Assembly (NCBI RefSeq): GCF_000972865.1 | Contig: NZ_CP011144.1 | Span: 2,418,001 to 2,482,000 of the forward strand | Direction: 5' to 3' | From: Pseudoxanthomonas suwonensis | Lineage (GTDB): Bacteria > Pseudomonadota > Gammaproteobacteria > Xanthomonadales > Xanthomonadaceae | DNA length: 64,000 nucleotides | Shown here: one piece after another, positions 16,996-25,824 of the stretch | Position numbering within the stretch: position 1 is the first letter of the stretch | Layout of the letters: every line of letters begins with the position of its first letter | Notes under the pieces: model-generated | Told to the model about the DNA's origin: nothing | The model's database searches: none | What the model saw: only the letters and a program-made list of their open reading frames with translations | Translations under genes and position numbers: made by a program

Positions 16996-18183
16996 ATGGT
17001 CGGGCACTACGACGCGATCGTGGTCGGCGGCGGTGCCGCCGGGCTGATGTGTGCGCTCACCGCCGGCGGCCGCGGCCTGCGGGTGCTGGTGGTCGAGCAC
17101 GCCAACAAGGTCGGCAAGAAGATCCTGATGTCCGGCGGCGGGCGCTGCAACTTCACCCACACCGGCGCCGGTCCGGACAATTACCTGTCGGCCAACCCGC
17201 ATTTCTGCAAGTCGGCGCTGGCGCGCTACACGCCCTGGCACTTCATCGACCTGGTCGAGAAGCACCGCATCGCGTACCACGAGAAGACCCTCGGCCAGCT
17301 GTTCTGCGATGTCTCGTCCAAGCTGATCGTGAAGATGCTGCTGGACGAATGCGCCGCGGCCGGGGTCGAGGTGCGCACCCACTGCGCGGTCGAACGGGTC
17401 GAACAGCCCGACGGCGGCGGCTTCCGCCTGCGCACTGCGCAGGGCGGTTTCGCCGCGCCGGCGCTGGTGGTGGCCAGCGGCGGCCTGTCGATCCCGAGCC
17501 TGGGTGCCAGCGGTTTCGGCTACGAACTGGCGCGACGCTTCGGCCACGACGTGCTGCCCACCCGCGCCGGGCTGGTGCCGCTGACCCTGAGCGGCAAGCA
17601 CCAGGAGCGGCTGGCCGACCTGTCCGGGGTGGCGCTGGAGGTGGAGGCGCGCTGCAACGGCCGCAGCTTCCGCGAGGCGCTGCTGTTCACCCACCGCGGG
17701 GTCAGCGGGCCGGCGATCCTGCAGATCTCTTCCTACTGGCAGCCCGGCGACGAATTGCGCCTGGACCTGCTGCCCGGACGCGACGCGCACGACTGGCTGA
17801 GCGCGCAGCAGAAGCAACGCCCGGACGCGGAACTGAAGACCGTACTGGCCGAGGCGCTGCCGCGGCGCTTCGCCCAGCGCCTGTGCGAGGTCTGGCTGCC
17901 GAACCGGCCGATGCGCCAGTACGACGCCCCGCAGCTGCGCGAGGCCGCCGCGCTGCTGGCCGACTGGCCGCTGGTGGCCAGCGGCACCGAGGGCTACCGC
18001 ACCGCCGAGGTGACCCTGGGCGGGGTGGACACCGATGGCGTGTCCTCCAGCACGATGCAGTCGCGGCTCGTGCCGGGCCTGTACTTCGTCGGCGAGGTGC
18101 TGGACGTGACCGGCTGGCTGGGCGGCTACAACTTCCAGTGGGCCTGGGCCTGCGGGCACGCGGCCGGCACGGCGCTGGGCTGA
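16996..18183 (+). CDS. HI0933-type FAD-dependent oxidoreductase
   Basis: A 395-residue flavoprotein of the HI0933/YhiN family. The Rossmann motif VVGGGAAGLMCALTAG binds FAD, followed by KKILMSGGGRCNFTHT, characteristic of the family, and EVLDVTGWLGGYNFQWAWACG at the C-terminus, which closes the FAD site. The substrate is not established for most members; some act as flavin reductases or bile-acid-like reductases. The ATG at 16996 opens a few residues before the first strand. It probably forms a two-gene unit with yaeQ. Confidence 0.9.
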   Translation: MVGHYDAIVVGGGAAGLMCALTAGGRGLRVLVVEHANKVGKKILMSGGGRCNFTHTGAGPDNYLSANPHFCKSALARYTPWHFIDLVEKHRIAYHEKTLGQLFCDVSSKLIVKMLLDECAAAGVEVRTHCAVERVEQPDGGGFRLRTAQGGFAAPALVVASGGLSIPSLGASGFGYELARRFGHDVLPTRAGLVPLTLSGKHQERLADLSGVALEVEARCNGRSFREALLFTHRGVSGPAILQISSYWQPGDELRLDLLPGRDAHDWLSAQQKQRPDAELKTVLAEALPRRFAQRLCEVWLPNRPMRQYDAPQLREAAALLADWPLVASGTEGYRTAEVTLGGVDTDGVSSSTMQSRLVPGLYFVGEVLDVTGWLGGYNFQWAWACGHAAGTALG

Positions 18184-18222
18184 CCGGTCCTGCCTCCACC
18201 ACCACGGCCGCGTCGGCTTTCC

Positions 18223-18442
18223 TGTAGGAGCCCACTTCAGTGGGCGACACGGGCGTCGGAATGCCGGGGGAGTCGCCTGTGCCGACGGCGTCGTGTCGCC
18301 GGCTGAACCCGGCTCCTACAACAGCAGCGCCGCGACCGCCTTTCTGTAGGAGCTGACTTCAGTCGGCGACACGGGCGTCGGAACCATGAGGGCGTCGCCT
18401 GTGCCGAGGACGTCGTGTCGCCGGCTGAACCCGGCTCCTACA
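18223..18442. repeat. two GTAG-type paired REP elements
   Basis: Units at 18223-18321 and 18345-18442 in the same orientation, 23 bases apart. Left-hand tips CCACTTCAGTGG and TGACTTCAGTCG differ by paired changes. They fill most of the 414-base gap between the flavoprotein and DUF421 genes. Confidence 0.88.
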
Positions 18443-18597
18443 ACGGCGGTGGCGGTGCGCGGGTTCGTGAACGATGCGGCGATCGATGTCCAGTGCAGCA
18501 GGTCGCCTGTAGCAAGCCCCGCGATTTCACCGCCGTTTGACGCTCCACGGCGGCCAATAGGCTCCGGCCGCGGCACTCGCGGCAACGGAGCGCCCGC

Positions 18598-19077
18598 ATG
18601 CTGGACAGCCTGTTCGAAATGGCGATGCCGTGGTGGGAGTTCGTGCTGCGCGCCGTGGTGGTGTACGTGGTGGTGCTGGTGCTGGTGCGGGTGACCGGCA
18701 AGCGCACCGTTGGCCAGTTCACTCCCTTCGACCTGCTGCTGGTCGTGCTGCTCGGCACCGCAGTGCAGAACTCGCTGATCGGGGAGGACACCTCGCTGGT
18801 CGGCGGCCTGATCCTGGCGGCCACGCTGCTGGCGCTGAACTGGGCGGTGGGCTTCGCCACCGCGCGCAACCGGCGGCTGGACAGGATCATCGAGGGCGAG
18901 CCGGTGGTGCTGGCGCGCAACGGCGAGGTCTTCTGGCACGTGCTGCGCCGGCAGAACGTCAGCCGCGCCGACTTCGAGGCGGCCAAGCGCGAGGCCGACT
19001 GCGCCGAGGATGCGCGGATCGGGATCGCGGTGCTGGAGACCAGCGGCGACATCACCCTGATCCGCCGCGACGACTGA
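18598..19077 (+). CDS. DUF421/YetF-like membrane protein
   Basis: A 159-residue protein with three hydrophobic helices in the first 85 residues (FVLRAVVVYVVVLVLVRVTG, DLLLVVLLGTAVQNSLIG, LILAATLLALNWAVGFAT) and a soluble C-terminal YetF domain (IIEGEPVVLARNGEVFWHVL, RADFEAAKREADCAEDARIG). VTGKRTVGQFTPFD is the family signature. Function is unknown; relatives influence spore or envelope properties in Bacillus. Confidence 0.87.
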   Translation: MLDSLFEMAMPWWEFVLRAVVVYVVVLVLVRVTGKRTVGQFTPFDLLLVVLLGTAVQNSLIGEDTSLVGGLILAATLLALNWAVGFATARNRRLDRIIEGEPVVLARNGEVFWHVLRRQNVSRADFEAAKREADCAEDARIGIAVLETSGDITLIRRDD

Positions 19078-19190
19078 ACGCTTCATCGGGCGCGCGGGGA
19101 TTTTCACCCGCTTCCGACGGCGAGACTGGGATGCTCGTCCCGACAGGGGTGGAAATGCCGGCGACGCCGGCCTGCAGCGGGCAACGGACC

Positions 19191-19517
19191 ATGGACAACG
19201 GGCAAGCGCCGCGGCGGCAAGCGGTGGTGATCGACCTCGACCGCGAGCGCGAACACTGGCGCCAGCGCTACCACGCGCTGCCGCGGGCGCGGGCGATGCG
19301 CACCTTCGCCCGCTACTGGCCAGTGCTGTGCGCGGCCTACGACGTCTACCTCAACCACCCGCGCGCGCCGCGCGACGAGGCCGAGCGCCTGTACCTGCTG
19401 CGCGAGGACGTGGCCGCCAGCCTGCTGACCGAGGACGAGGCGCGCGCGGTGTTCGAGCGGGCCTGGGCGCGGCTGGAAGATGCCGCCGGGGTCGTCGACG
19501 CCGTCGACACCGCCTAG
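19191..19517 (+). CDS. hypothetical protein
   Basis: A 108-residue, highly charged helical protein (VVIDLDREREHWRQRYHALP, FARYWPVLCAAYDVYL, LTEDEARAVFERAWARLEDAA). There are no membrane segments and no known domain that I recognise. The ATG at 19191 is chosen because upstream residues are not conserved-looking; an ATG at 19131 would also fit. It lies between the YetF-like gene and a sensor kinase. Confidence 0.55.
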   Translation: MDNGQAPRRQAVVIDLDREREHWRQRYHALPRARAMRTFARYWPVLCAAYDVYLNHPRAPRDEAERLYLLREDVAASLLTEDEARAVFERAWARLEDAAGVVDAVDTA

Positions 19518-19670
19518 CGGCGCAGGCGCCCGCCACAGCGTCGCGGCGGGCGCCGGCCCGCTCCCGCACCGGCGCGTCCTGTCGGCCCATTCCCGGTTTC
19601 GTCGCAGCGGGGGTTCCGGCCGCGCGGCGGGCCGCTATGCTCCGCGGCACCGAAACGCTCCCGGTGCCCC

Positions 19671-20945
19671 GTGTCCGCCAGCCTGTTCCTGATCCTGCGC
19701 ATCCTCTTCGCCTGGGTAGTGGCGATCATGCTCGCCGGCTTCGTCTGGGGCGGGATGTTCGGCGATGTCGGCGGCTTCTTCTGGCTGCTGGCCCTGGGCG
19801 CGATGGTGCTGGCGATGCTGGGCGCGGTGACCCATCTGCGCCGGGTCCGGCTGGCCGCCGGCCGCCTGGACGCGGCGGTGCTCAGCAACCACCAGCAGCG
19901 CCGGATCGAGGTGCCGATGGATGCGGGCGCGGCCTTCGAGCTGGTCGAGGCGGCGGTGCGCGAACTGCCGCGGATCGAGGACATCGAGGCCTCGCGCGGC
20001 AGCCTGCAGGTGCGCGCCCGGGTGCGCCGCAGCGATCCGTTCGGCGGCACCCAGCCTTCGCGCTGGAACGTGCTGGCGCGGCTGGCGATCACCCATGACC
20101 GGGTGCTGGCCACGGTGGTGCCCGGCGAGGGCACCAGCGGCGTGACCCTGCTGTGCGAGCCGGACGCGCCGCACTGGGTCGACCTGTTCGCGCTGGACGA
20201 GGGCACCAGCTACGAGAACGCCGAGGCGCTGCTGCGCTCGGTCACCCGCCGCGTCGCCGAGCAGCGCCGCGACGAGCAGGCGCAGGCCGAGCGCAGCGCC
20301 ACCGACAACGCGCTGACCGTGGCCCGCCTGAACCTGCTGCAGGCCCAGGTCGAGCCGCACTTCCTCTACAACACCCTGGCCAACGCCCAGGTGCTGGCGC
20401 GCACCGATCCGCCGCGCGCCGACGAGATGCTCGGCCACCTGATCCAGTACCTGCGCCGCTCGCTGCCGCGCGAGCACGACACCCTGTCCACCCTGGGCGA
20501 GGAACTGGAGCGCACCCGCGCCTACCTGGAGATCCTCAAGATCCGCATGGGCGCGCGCCTGGAACTGAAGGTCGAGGTGCCCGACGCGCTCAAGGCGCTG
20601 CGGCTGCCGTCGATGATGCTGCAGACCCTGGTGGAGAACGCGATCAAGCACGGCCTGGAGCCCAAGCCCGGCGGCGGCACCGTGTGGATCCTGGCGCGCC
20701 GCTTCGACGACCACGCCACGGTCACCGTCGCCGACGACGGCCAGGGCTTCGGCACCACCACCGCCGGCACCGGCATCGGCCTGAAGAACGTGCGCGAGCG
20801 GCTGCGCCTGACCTGGGGCGAGCGCGCCGGCTTCTCGATCGTGTCCAACTTCCCCAGCGGCGTGGCCGCGACCCTGACCCTGCCGCTGCCCGAGGCGCTG
20901 CCGTCCGGTGCGGCGCCCGCCGCCGGAGAACCTTCCCATGTTTGA
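19671..20945 (+). CDS. LytS-like sensor histidine kinase
   Basis: A 424-residue kinase with two transmembrane helices at residues 5-45, a middle domain of about 120 residues without a recognised sensor fold, and a His_kinase domain with QAQVEPHFLYNTLANAQ, where His is the phosphoacceptor. The HATPase domain carries LQTLVENAIKHGLEP, VADDGQGFG and GIGLKNVRERL. It starts at GTG. It overlaps the response-regulator gene by eight bases, so the two are translationally coupled and act as a LytSR/AlgZR-type pair. Confidence 0.92.
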   Translation: MSASLFLILRILFAWVVAIMLAGFVWGGMFGDVGGFFWLLALGAMVLAMLGAVTHLRRVRLAAGRLDAAVLSNHQQRRIEVPMDAGAAFELVEAAVRELPRIEDIEASRGSLQVRARVRRSDPFGGTQPSRWNVLARLAITHDRVLATVVPGEGTSGVTLLCEPDAPHWVDLFALDEGTSYENAEALLRSVTRRVAEQRRDEQAQAERSATDNALTVARLNLLQAQVEPHFLYNTLANAQVLARTDPPRADEMLGHLIQYLRRSLPREHDTLSTLGEELERTRAYLEILKIRMGARLELKVEVPDALKALRLPSMMLQTLVENAIKHGLEPKPGGGTVWILARRFDDHATVTVADDGQGFGTTTAGTGIGLKNVRERLRLTWGERAGFSIVSNFPSGVAATLTLPLPEALPSGAAPAAGEPSHV

Positions 20946-21708
20946 TTGCGTCGTCGCCGAGGACGAGGAACTGCTGCGCACCTCGCTGCTGCTGCAGCTG
21001 GGCGAGGTCTGGCCGGGGCTGCGGATCGTGGCCGAGTGCGAGGACGGCGCCAGCGCGCTGGAGGCCATCGCCGAGCACAAGCCGGACGTGGCCTTCCTCG
21101 ACATCCGCATGCCCGGCCTGACCGGGATCGAGGTCGCCGCGGCGCTGGCCGAAGTGAGCCCGCGCACCCAGGTGGTGTTCGTCACCGCCTATGACCAGTA
21201 CGCGATCGACGCCTTCGAGCAGGGCGCGGTCGACTACCTGCTCAAGCCGGTGGCGCGCGACCGCCTGCAGGCCACGGTGCAGCGGCTGCAGGCGCGGGTG
21301 GCGGCAGGCCGCCCGGACCCGGCCACGCTCGACGCGCTGCTGCGGCACCTGGCGCAGCGGCCCTCCGAGCCGGCCGCGCCGCCGCCGCTGGCCTGGATCA
21401 CCGCCAACAGCGGCCGCGAGACGCGGCTGATCATGCTCGACGAGGTCGCCTACTTCCGCGCCGACAGCAAGTACACGGTGGTGGTGACCGCCGACGGCGA
21501 GGCATTGCTTCGCACCCCGCTGAAGGAACTGCTGGAGGCGCTGGACCCGCACCAGTTCCGGCAGATCCACCGCTCCACCATCGTCAACCTCAAGGCGGTG
21601 GCCTCGGTGGTCCGCGACGACAGCGGCAAGGGCACGCTGCGGCTCAAGGGCCGCGACGAGACCCTGCCGGTGAGCGCGCCGTTCATGGCGCTGTTCCGCG
21701 GAATGTGA
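20938..21708 (+). CDS. LytTR-family response regulator
   Basis: A 256-residue regulator. An N-terminal receiver (VVAEDEELL, FLDIRMPGLTG with the phospho-Asp, VTAYDQYA, LLKPV) is followed by a linker and a C-terminal LytTR DNA-binding domain (EVAYFRADSKYTVVVTADGE, LDPHQFRQIHRSTIVNLKAV). The order and pairing resemble AlgR with its kinase AlgZ. Targets are not visible here. Confidence 0.94.
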   Translation: MFDCVVAEDEELLRTSLLLQLGEVWPGLRIVAECEDGASALEAIAEHKPDVAFLDIRMPGLTGIEVAAALAEVSPRTQVVFVTAYDQYAIDAFEQGAVDYLLKPVARDRLQATVQRLQARVAAGRPDPATLDALLRHLAQRPSEPAAPPPLAWITANSGRETRLIMLDEVAYFRADSKYTVVVTADGEALLRTPLKELLEALDPHQFRQIHRSTIVNLKAVASVVRDDSGKGTLRLKGRDETLPVSAPFMALFRGM

Positions 21709-21771
21709 ACGGACGCCGTCGCCGCGTTGCGACGGTCGATTGCCCCCATGCATCCAGAAGGAGTTGCCCGC

Positions 21772-21855
21772 ATGACGATCCAGCACGTCCCCCGTCCCCG
21801 ACCCGTTCCCTGCGTGCGCGCCGCCGCGCCGCCAGCTTCGTCCGCCGAGGTGTGA
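21772..21855 (+). CDS. possible 27-residue leader ORF
   Basis: AAGGAG stands eight bases before ATG ACG ATC; the frame ends with TGA one base before the ATG of the lipoprotein-like gene (TGAAATG). The peptide is Pro/Arg/Ala-rich with no repeats that would suggest attenuation. The ribosome-binding site and the tight junction are the only support. Confidence 0.3.
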   Translation: MTIQHVPRPRPVPCVRAAAPPASSAEV

Positions 21856-21856
21856 A

Positions 21857-22240
21857 ATGCGCCTGTTGACCGCCCTGTTTTCCTGCGTGCTGTCGCTGTT
21901 CGGCTGCGACACGCGCCCGACCACGACCAGCATCACCCGCATCGTCGACAGCGGCAGCGAGACCTTGTTCAGCAAGACCACCCTGGTCGACGGCGTGGCC
22001 ACGTTCGAGTGCTTCGCCAGCGCCAGCGGCGGCTGCCACTACCGGATCTACGAAGAGCGCTGCGACGCCGCGGCCGCCGCGGCCACGACCGGTGCCGCCA
22101 GCGCGTGCCGGCAGCAGACCCTCGACGCGTTCGACCTGACCGTGGGCAAGCGCCACCGGGTGGAAGGCCTGCCGGCCGGCTTCCGTCACTGCGTGGCGGC
22201 CCAGGACGCGGCAAGCCAGGACGCGGCCCGCTGCGCCTGA
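21857..22240 (+). CDS. small putative lipoprotein
   Basis: A 127-residue exported protein. The N-terminus MRLLTALFSCVLSLFGC looks like a lipoprotein signal with the acylated Cys at 17. The mature part has five further cysteines (for example FECF, GCHYRIYEERC, FRHCV), compatible with disulfides in the periplasm. No family is recognised. It is convergent with the YCII gene. Confidence 0.6.
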   Translation: MRLLTALFSCVLSLFGCDTRPTTTSITRIVDSGSETLFSKTTLVDGVATFECFASASGGCHYRIYEERCDAAAAAATTGAASACRQQTLDAFDLTVGKRHRVEGLPAGFRHCVAAQDAASQDAARCA

Positions 22241-22259
22241 GCGCGGCGGACGCGGCGGC

Positions 22260-22634
22260 TCAGGCGCCGACGCGCGCGCGCTCGGCGTCGGTGTCGGCCA
22301 CCGGGCGCACCTCCATGCTGCCGTAGCGCACCCACGGGAACTGGCGGGCCAGTTCCACCGCCTGCTCGATCGAGTCGGCCTCGATCAGGTTGTAGCCGGC
22401 CAGCACTTCCTTGGTCTCGGCGAACGGGCCGTCGAACACGCTGGTGCGGCCTTCGCGCACGCGCACGGTGCGCGCCTGCGCCGGCGCCTCCAGCCGGTTG
22501 AAGCCGAGCAGGGTGCCCTGCGCCTGCAGGCCGTCGGCCTTGCGCAGGCAATCGCGCATCTGGCTGTCGTACTCCTCGGCCGGGACGGCCTCGAGCATCT
22601 CGCGATCGATGTAGACCAGCAGCAGGTACTTCAT
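22260..22634 (-). CDS. YCII-related (DGPF-domain) protein
   Basis: A 124-residue protein: MKYLLLVYIDREML at the start, VFDGPFAETKEVLAGYNLIE containing the DGPF signature, and ARQFPWVRYGSMEVRPV at the end. It has a YciI/DGPF ferredoxin-like fold; members are often encoded beside ECF sigma factors, which is not the case here. Enzymatic function is unproven. The ATG at 22634 matches the family start. Confidence 0.88.
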   Translation of the reverse strand: MKYLLLVYIDREMLEAVPAEEYDSQMRDCLRKADGLQAQGTLLGFNRLEAPAQARTVRVREGRTSVFDGPFAETKEVLAGYNLIEADSIEQAVELARQFPWVRYGSMEVRPVADTDAERARVGA

Positions 22635-22680
22635 GCGGCGTTCCGGCAGGTGGGCAAGGCGGCATGGTAACCGCCCGAGC

Positions 22681-23145
22681 TCACGCCGGCCCGGCCTCGG
22701 CGCCGCCGCGCTGCAGCGGATCGGGCTGGGGCTGGCCGGCATCGACGAACGCCAGCGACACCGAGTTCAGGCAGTGCCGCTCGTAGGTGGGCGGCGGCCC
22801 GTCCGGGAACACGTGGCCCAGGTGGCTGCCGCAGCGCGCACACACGATCTCGGTGCGGACCATGCCGTGGCTGGTGTCGCGGATGCGGCGGACATGCGCC
22901 TCGTCGTACGGGGCGAAGAAGCTCGGCCAGCCGGTGCCCGAGTCGAACTTGGCGCCGGAGCGGAACAGCGGCAGCCCGCACAGCCGGCAGCAATAGGTGC
23001 CCTCGCGCTTGTTGTCGAGGAACACCCCGCAGAACGGCGCCTCGGTACCGTGCTGCAGCAGCACCCGGCGCTCGTCCGGCGACAGGCCGGCGGCCAGCGC
23101 CTCGCGCTGGGCGGGGGTGGGCGGGCTGAGGTCGAAGCGGCTCAT
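22681..23145 (-). CDS. msrB: peptide-methionine (R)-S-oxide reductase
   Basis: A 154-residue MsrB. Zinc-binding cysteine pairs lie in CCRLCG and CARCG, the fold signature in KFDSGTGWPSFF, GSHLGHVFPDG, and the catalytic Cys in RHCLNSVSL near the C-terminus. It reduces methionine-R-sulfoxide in proteins, using thioredoxin. There is no signal peptide, so it is cytosolic. It is in tandem with the YCII gene, 46 bases upstream of its start. Confidence 0.95.
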   Translation of the reverse strand: MSRFDLSPPTPAQREALAAGLSPDERRVLLQHGTEAPFCGVFLDNKREGTYCCRLCGLPLFRSGAKFDSGTGWPSFFAPYDEAHVRRIRDTSHGMVRTEIVCARCGSHLGHVFPDGPPPTYERHCLNSVSLAFVDAGQPQPDPLQRGGAEAGPA

Positions 23146-23334
23146 GGCGTCTCCAGGGGGCGGATCGTCGGGAATGATGCGCCACGATGGCGCATGCGGC
23201 ATGTCCGCGGGGTGAGGCGTCCTTGCACTCCGGGTCGCCCGCCGACCCTTTCCCACGGAATCGTGACGATCCGTGCGCACGGCGCTAACGCCGGGACCCC
23301 TAGTTTCGGGCATACCCGAGACACAGGAGACGAC

Positions 23335-23739
23335 ATGCGCAGGATTCCCCGCGAGACCTGGGTGCTGGTGGCCGACGGCGCGTCGGCGCGGCTGTTCCGC
23401 AACCTCGGCAGCGAGAACGGGCAGGTCCGCCTGCACCAGGAGGAGGCGTTGCAGCTGGACCCGGCCGAAGGCGTGATGCCCTCGGTGCTGCCGTCCGACA
23501 TGCCGATGCGCGAGGCCGAGGAGGCATCGTTCGCACGGCAGCTGGCGCAACGGCTCAACCAGGCCGCGCTGGTGGACCGCTACGAGCACCTGGTGCTGGC
23601 GGCCGATCCGCAGACCCTCGGCCAGATCCGCCAGATGCTGCACGAGAAGGCGCGCAACCGCGTGCTGGCCGAGCTGCCGAAGAACTACACCAATGCCCCG
23701 CGCGAGCAGATCGAGCGCGCGCTGGCGCCGGATTTCTGA
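23335..23739 (+). CDS. host attachment family protein
   Basis: A 134-residue protein with RETWVLVADGASARLFRNLG at the N-terminus and VLAADPQTLGQIRQML ... VLAELPKNYTN at the C-terminus, matching the host_attach family named after an Agrobacterium attachment gene. The fold is eRF1-domain-like; the real role is probably a cytosolic stress or ribosome function rather than adhesion. CAGGAGACGAC precedes the ATG. It is divergent from msrB. Confidence 0.85.
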   Translation: MRRIPRETWVLVADGASARLFRNLGSENGQVRLHQEEALQLDPAEGVMPSVLPSDMPMREAEEASFARQLAQRLNQAALVDRYEHLVLAADPQTLGQIRQMLHEKARNRVLAELPKNYTNAPREQIERALAPDF

Positions 23740-23758
23740 AGTCCGCCGCTGCTTCTCT

Positions 23759-24143
23759 TGTAGGAGCCGGGCTTGCCCGCGACGCGACGCCCTTGGCACA
23801 GGCGACGCCCTCGTGGTCCTGACGCCCGTGTCGCCGACTGAAGTCAGCTCCTACACAAAAGCACCAAGCCGTAGAAAGGGAGGTCCCGCGCGGTTGCCTT
23901 TTGTAGGAGCCGGGTTCAGCCGGCGACGCGACGCCGTTGGCACAGGCGACGCCCTCGTCATTCCGACGCCCGTGTCGCCGACTGAAGTCAGCTCCTACAG
24001 AGGAGCGCCAAGCCGCAGAAGGGGAAGCCCCGCGCGGTTTGCTGTCTGTAGGAGCCGGGTTCAGCCGGCGACACGACGCCGTCGGCCCAGGCGACGCCCT
24101 CGTGTTCCCGACGCCCGTGTCGCCAGCAAGCTGGGCTCCTGCA
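23759..24143. repeat. three GTAG-type paired REP elements
   Basis: Units at 23759-23855, 23902-23999 and 24047-24143, regularly spaced about 145 bases apart and all in the same orientation, opposite to the cluster at 37262-37716. Tips alternate between TGACTTCAGTCG, GGGTTCAGCC, GGGCTTGCCC and CCAGCAAGCTGG. They occupy the gap between convergent genes. Confidence 0.88.
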
Positions 24144-24179
24144 CGGGTGGTGGCGAGGCAGCTCGTGAGCCGCGGGCGC

Positions 24180-24728
24180 CTACGTCCGCGGCGCCGTCGG
24201 CAGCTCCCGCCGCAGCCAATCGTCGATCATCCGCTTCTCGTAGCGCAGGTTGTCGTTGTTGATCGGCGAGGAGTGCTGCAGGTAGCCCATGTCCGACAGC
24301 TGGCGCTCGCCCTCGGCCAGCACGGTGCCATCGGCATCGGTGATGCGCACGTTCAGCGTCATCCGCGGCGGATAGATCTCGCGCATCACGCGCACATGGT
24401 CGAAGTTGATGCTTCTCCCCGGCTCGTAGCGGCCGGCGCGCTGGATGTCGGTGATGGTCACGTCCATGCGCTGGCCGTCAGGCAGGCGTGCGGCGGCGCG
24501 CTGCTGCAGGTGCTGCGCCAGTTGGGTCACCCAGTTGCCCTGCTGCGCCTCCCAGCGGTTGCTGCTGAAGCGCAGGTCCGAGAACTGGGCCGGGTCGGTC
24601 CATTCGACGCTGACCGGGCCCTCGGCGGGCAGGGCGCGCGGCAACGACGGATCGGTGACCACCTGGCGCGCATGCGCCGGCAGGGCGAGCAGCGCGGCCA
24701 GCAGCGGGATGAGGAATAGCGGTCGCAT
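24180..24728 (-). CDS. DUF3016 family exported protein
   Basis: A 182-residue protein. The signal peptide MRPLFLIPLLAALLALPAHA is followed by a DUF3016 body: VSVEWTDPAQFSDLRFSSNR, LAQHLQQRAAARLPDGQRMD, MDVTITDIQRAGRYEPG, MREIYPPRMTLNVRITD. It is periplasmic, without cysteines, and its role is unknown. The family is common in Xanthomonadaceae and Shewanella. Confidence 0.85.
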   Translation of the reverse strand: MRPLFLIPLLAALLALPAHARQVVTDPSLPRALPAEGPVSVEWTDPAQFSDLRFSSNRWEAQQGNWVTQLAQHLQQRAAARLPDGQRMDVTITDIQRAGRYEPGRSINFDHVRVMREIYPPRMTLNVRITDADGTVLAEGERQLSDMGYLQHSSPINNDNLRYEKRMIDDWLRRELPTAPRT

Positions 24729-24921
24729 GGCGTCGGTCCTCGGATGGCTTGGGTCGATTCTGCGCCTGCGGCAGCGCCGGGTGAAGCGTCCGCCGACGCC
24801 CGTTGCCGCGGCTTCAGCCGCCGGGCAGGGCCGTTCATGCAACGCTGCATCACCGCCGTGCGCGGGCCGGGCAAGGGGCGCGTGGATTAGAATCCGTATC
24901 CGTCCCCCGCCGTCCGTCCCC

Positions 24922-25824
24922 ATGTCCGCTTCCGTGCAGGCCCCGGCGCGCGCCGCCGGCCTGGCCGTCGTCGTCGCCCTGGTCATCGTCTACGTGGTCT
25001 GGGGCTCGACCTACCTGGCGATCCGCTTTGCCCTGGAAGGCGGCTGGCCGCCGCTGCTGGCGGTGTCCGGCGGCCGTTTCCTGCTCGCCGGCGCCGCCAT
25101 GTACGCGTTCCTGCGCTGGCGCGGGGTGCCGGCGCCGACCCCGGCGCAGTGGAAGAACCTGGCGGCGATGGGAGTGATGCTCCTGCTGCTGGGCAACGGC
25201 TTCGTGGTCCTGGCCGAACAGCACGTGTCCTCCGGCCTGGCCGCGGTGGCGGTGGCCTCGGTGCCGCTGTGGATGGGCGTGTTCGGCGCGATGTACGGGC
25301 AGCGGCCGAGCCGGGTCGAATGGACCGGCATCGCCATCGGCTTCGCCGGCGTGCTCTGGCTCAACGCCGGCAGCAGCCTGAGCGCCAGCACCACGGGGCT
25401 GGTGATGCTGTTGATCGCGCCGCTGGCCTGGGCGTTCGGCTCGGTGTGGTCACGCGGGCGCGACCTGCCGCCGCCGTTCATGGCCGCCGCCGGGCAAATG
25501 CTGTGCGGCGGCGCGCTGATCCTGGTGGTCGGCCTGCTGCGCGGCGAAAGCCTTGTCGCCGCGACGCCGACCCTGCACGGCACCCTGGCGCTGCTGTACC
25601 TGGCGGTGTTCGGTTCGATCGTCGCCTTCAGCACCTACGTGTGGCTGCTGCACCACGTGCGCCCGGTGCTGGTCAGCAGCTATGCCTACGTCAATCCGGC
25701 GATCGCGGTCGCGCTGGGCGCGTGGCTGGCCGGCGAGCGCTTCACCACGCACGACCTGGGCGCGATGGCGGTGATCCTGGCCGGCGTGGTGATCATCACC
25801 CTGGCCAAGGTGCTGCGCCGGTGA
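24922..25824 (+). CDS. yedA: EamA-family exporter YedA
   Basis: A 300-residue inner-membrane protein with ten predicted helices in two EamA repeats. WGSTYLAIRFALEGGWPPLL opens the first repeat and VRPVLVSSYAYVNPAIAVALG the second. It belongs to the drug/metabolite transporter superfamily, and YedA-like members export small metabolites or amino acids. Its stop overlaps the GTG start of rarD (GTGA), so the two exporters are translationally coupled. Confidence 0.88.
   Translation: MSASVQAPARAAGLAVVVALVIVYVVWGSTYLAIRFALEGGWPPLLAVSGGRFLLAGAAMYAFLRWRGVPAPTPAQWKNLAAMGVMLLLLGNGFVVLAEQHVSSGLAAVAVASVPLWMGVFGAMYGQRPSRVEWTGIAIGFAGVLWLNAGSSLSASTTGLVMLLIAPLAWAFGSVWSRGRDLPPPFMAAAGQMLCGGALILVVGLLRGESLVAATPTLHGTLALLYLAVFGSIVAFSTYVWLLHHVRPVLVSSYAYVNPAIAVALGAWLAGERFTTHDLGAMAVILAGVVIITLAKVLRR

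Noticed and set aside
23335..23739. Phage or host attachment factor
   Set aside because: The name comes from one early report. The sequence is a small cytosolic protein without a signal peptide.
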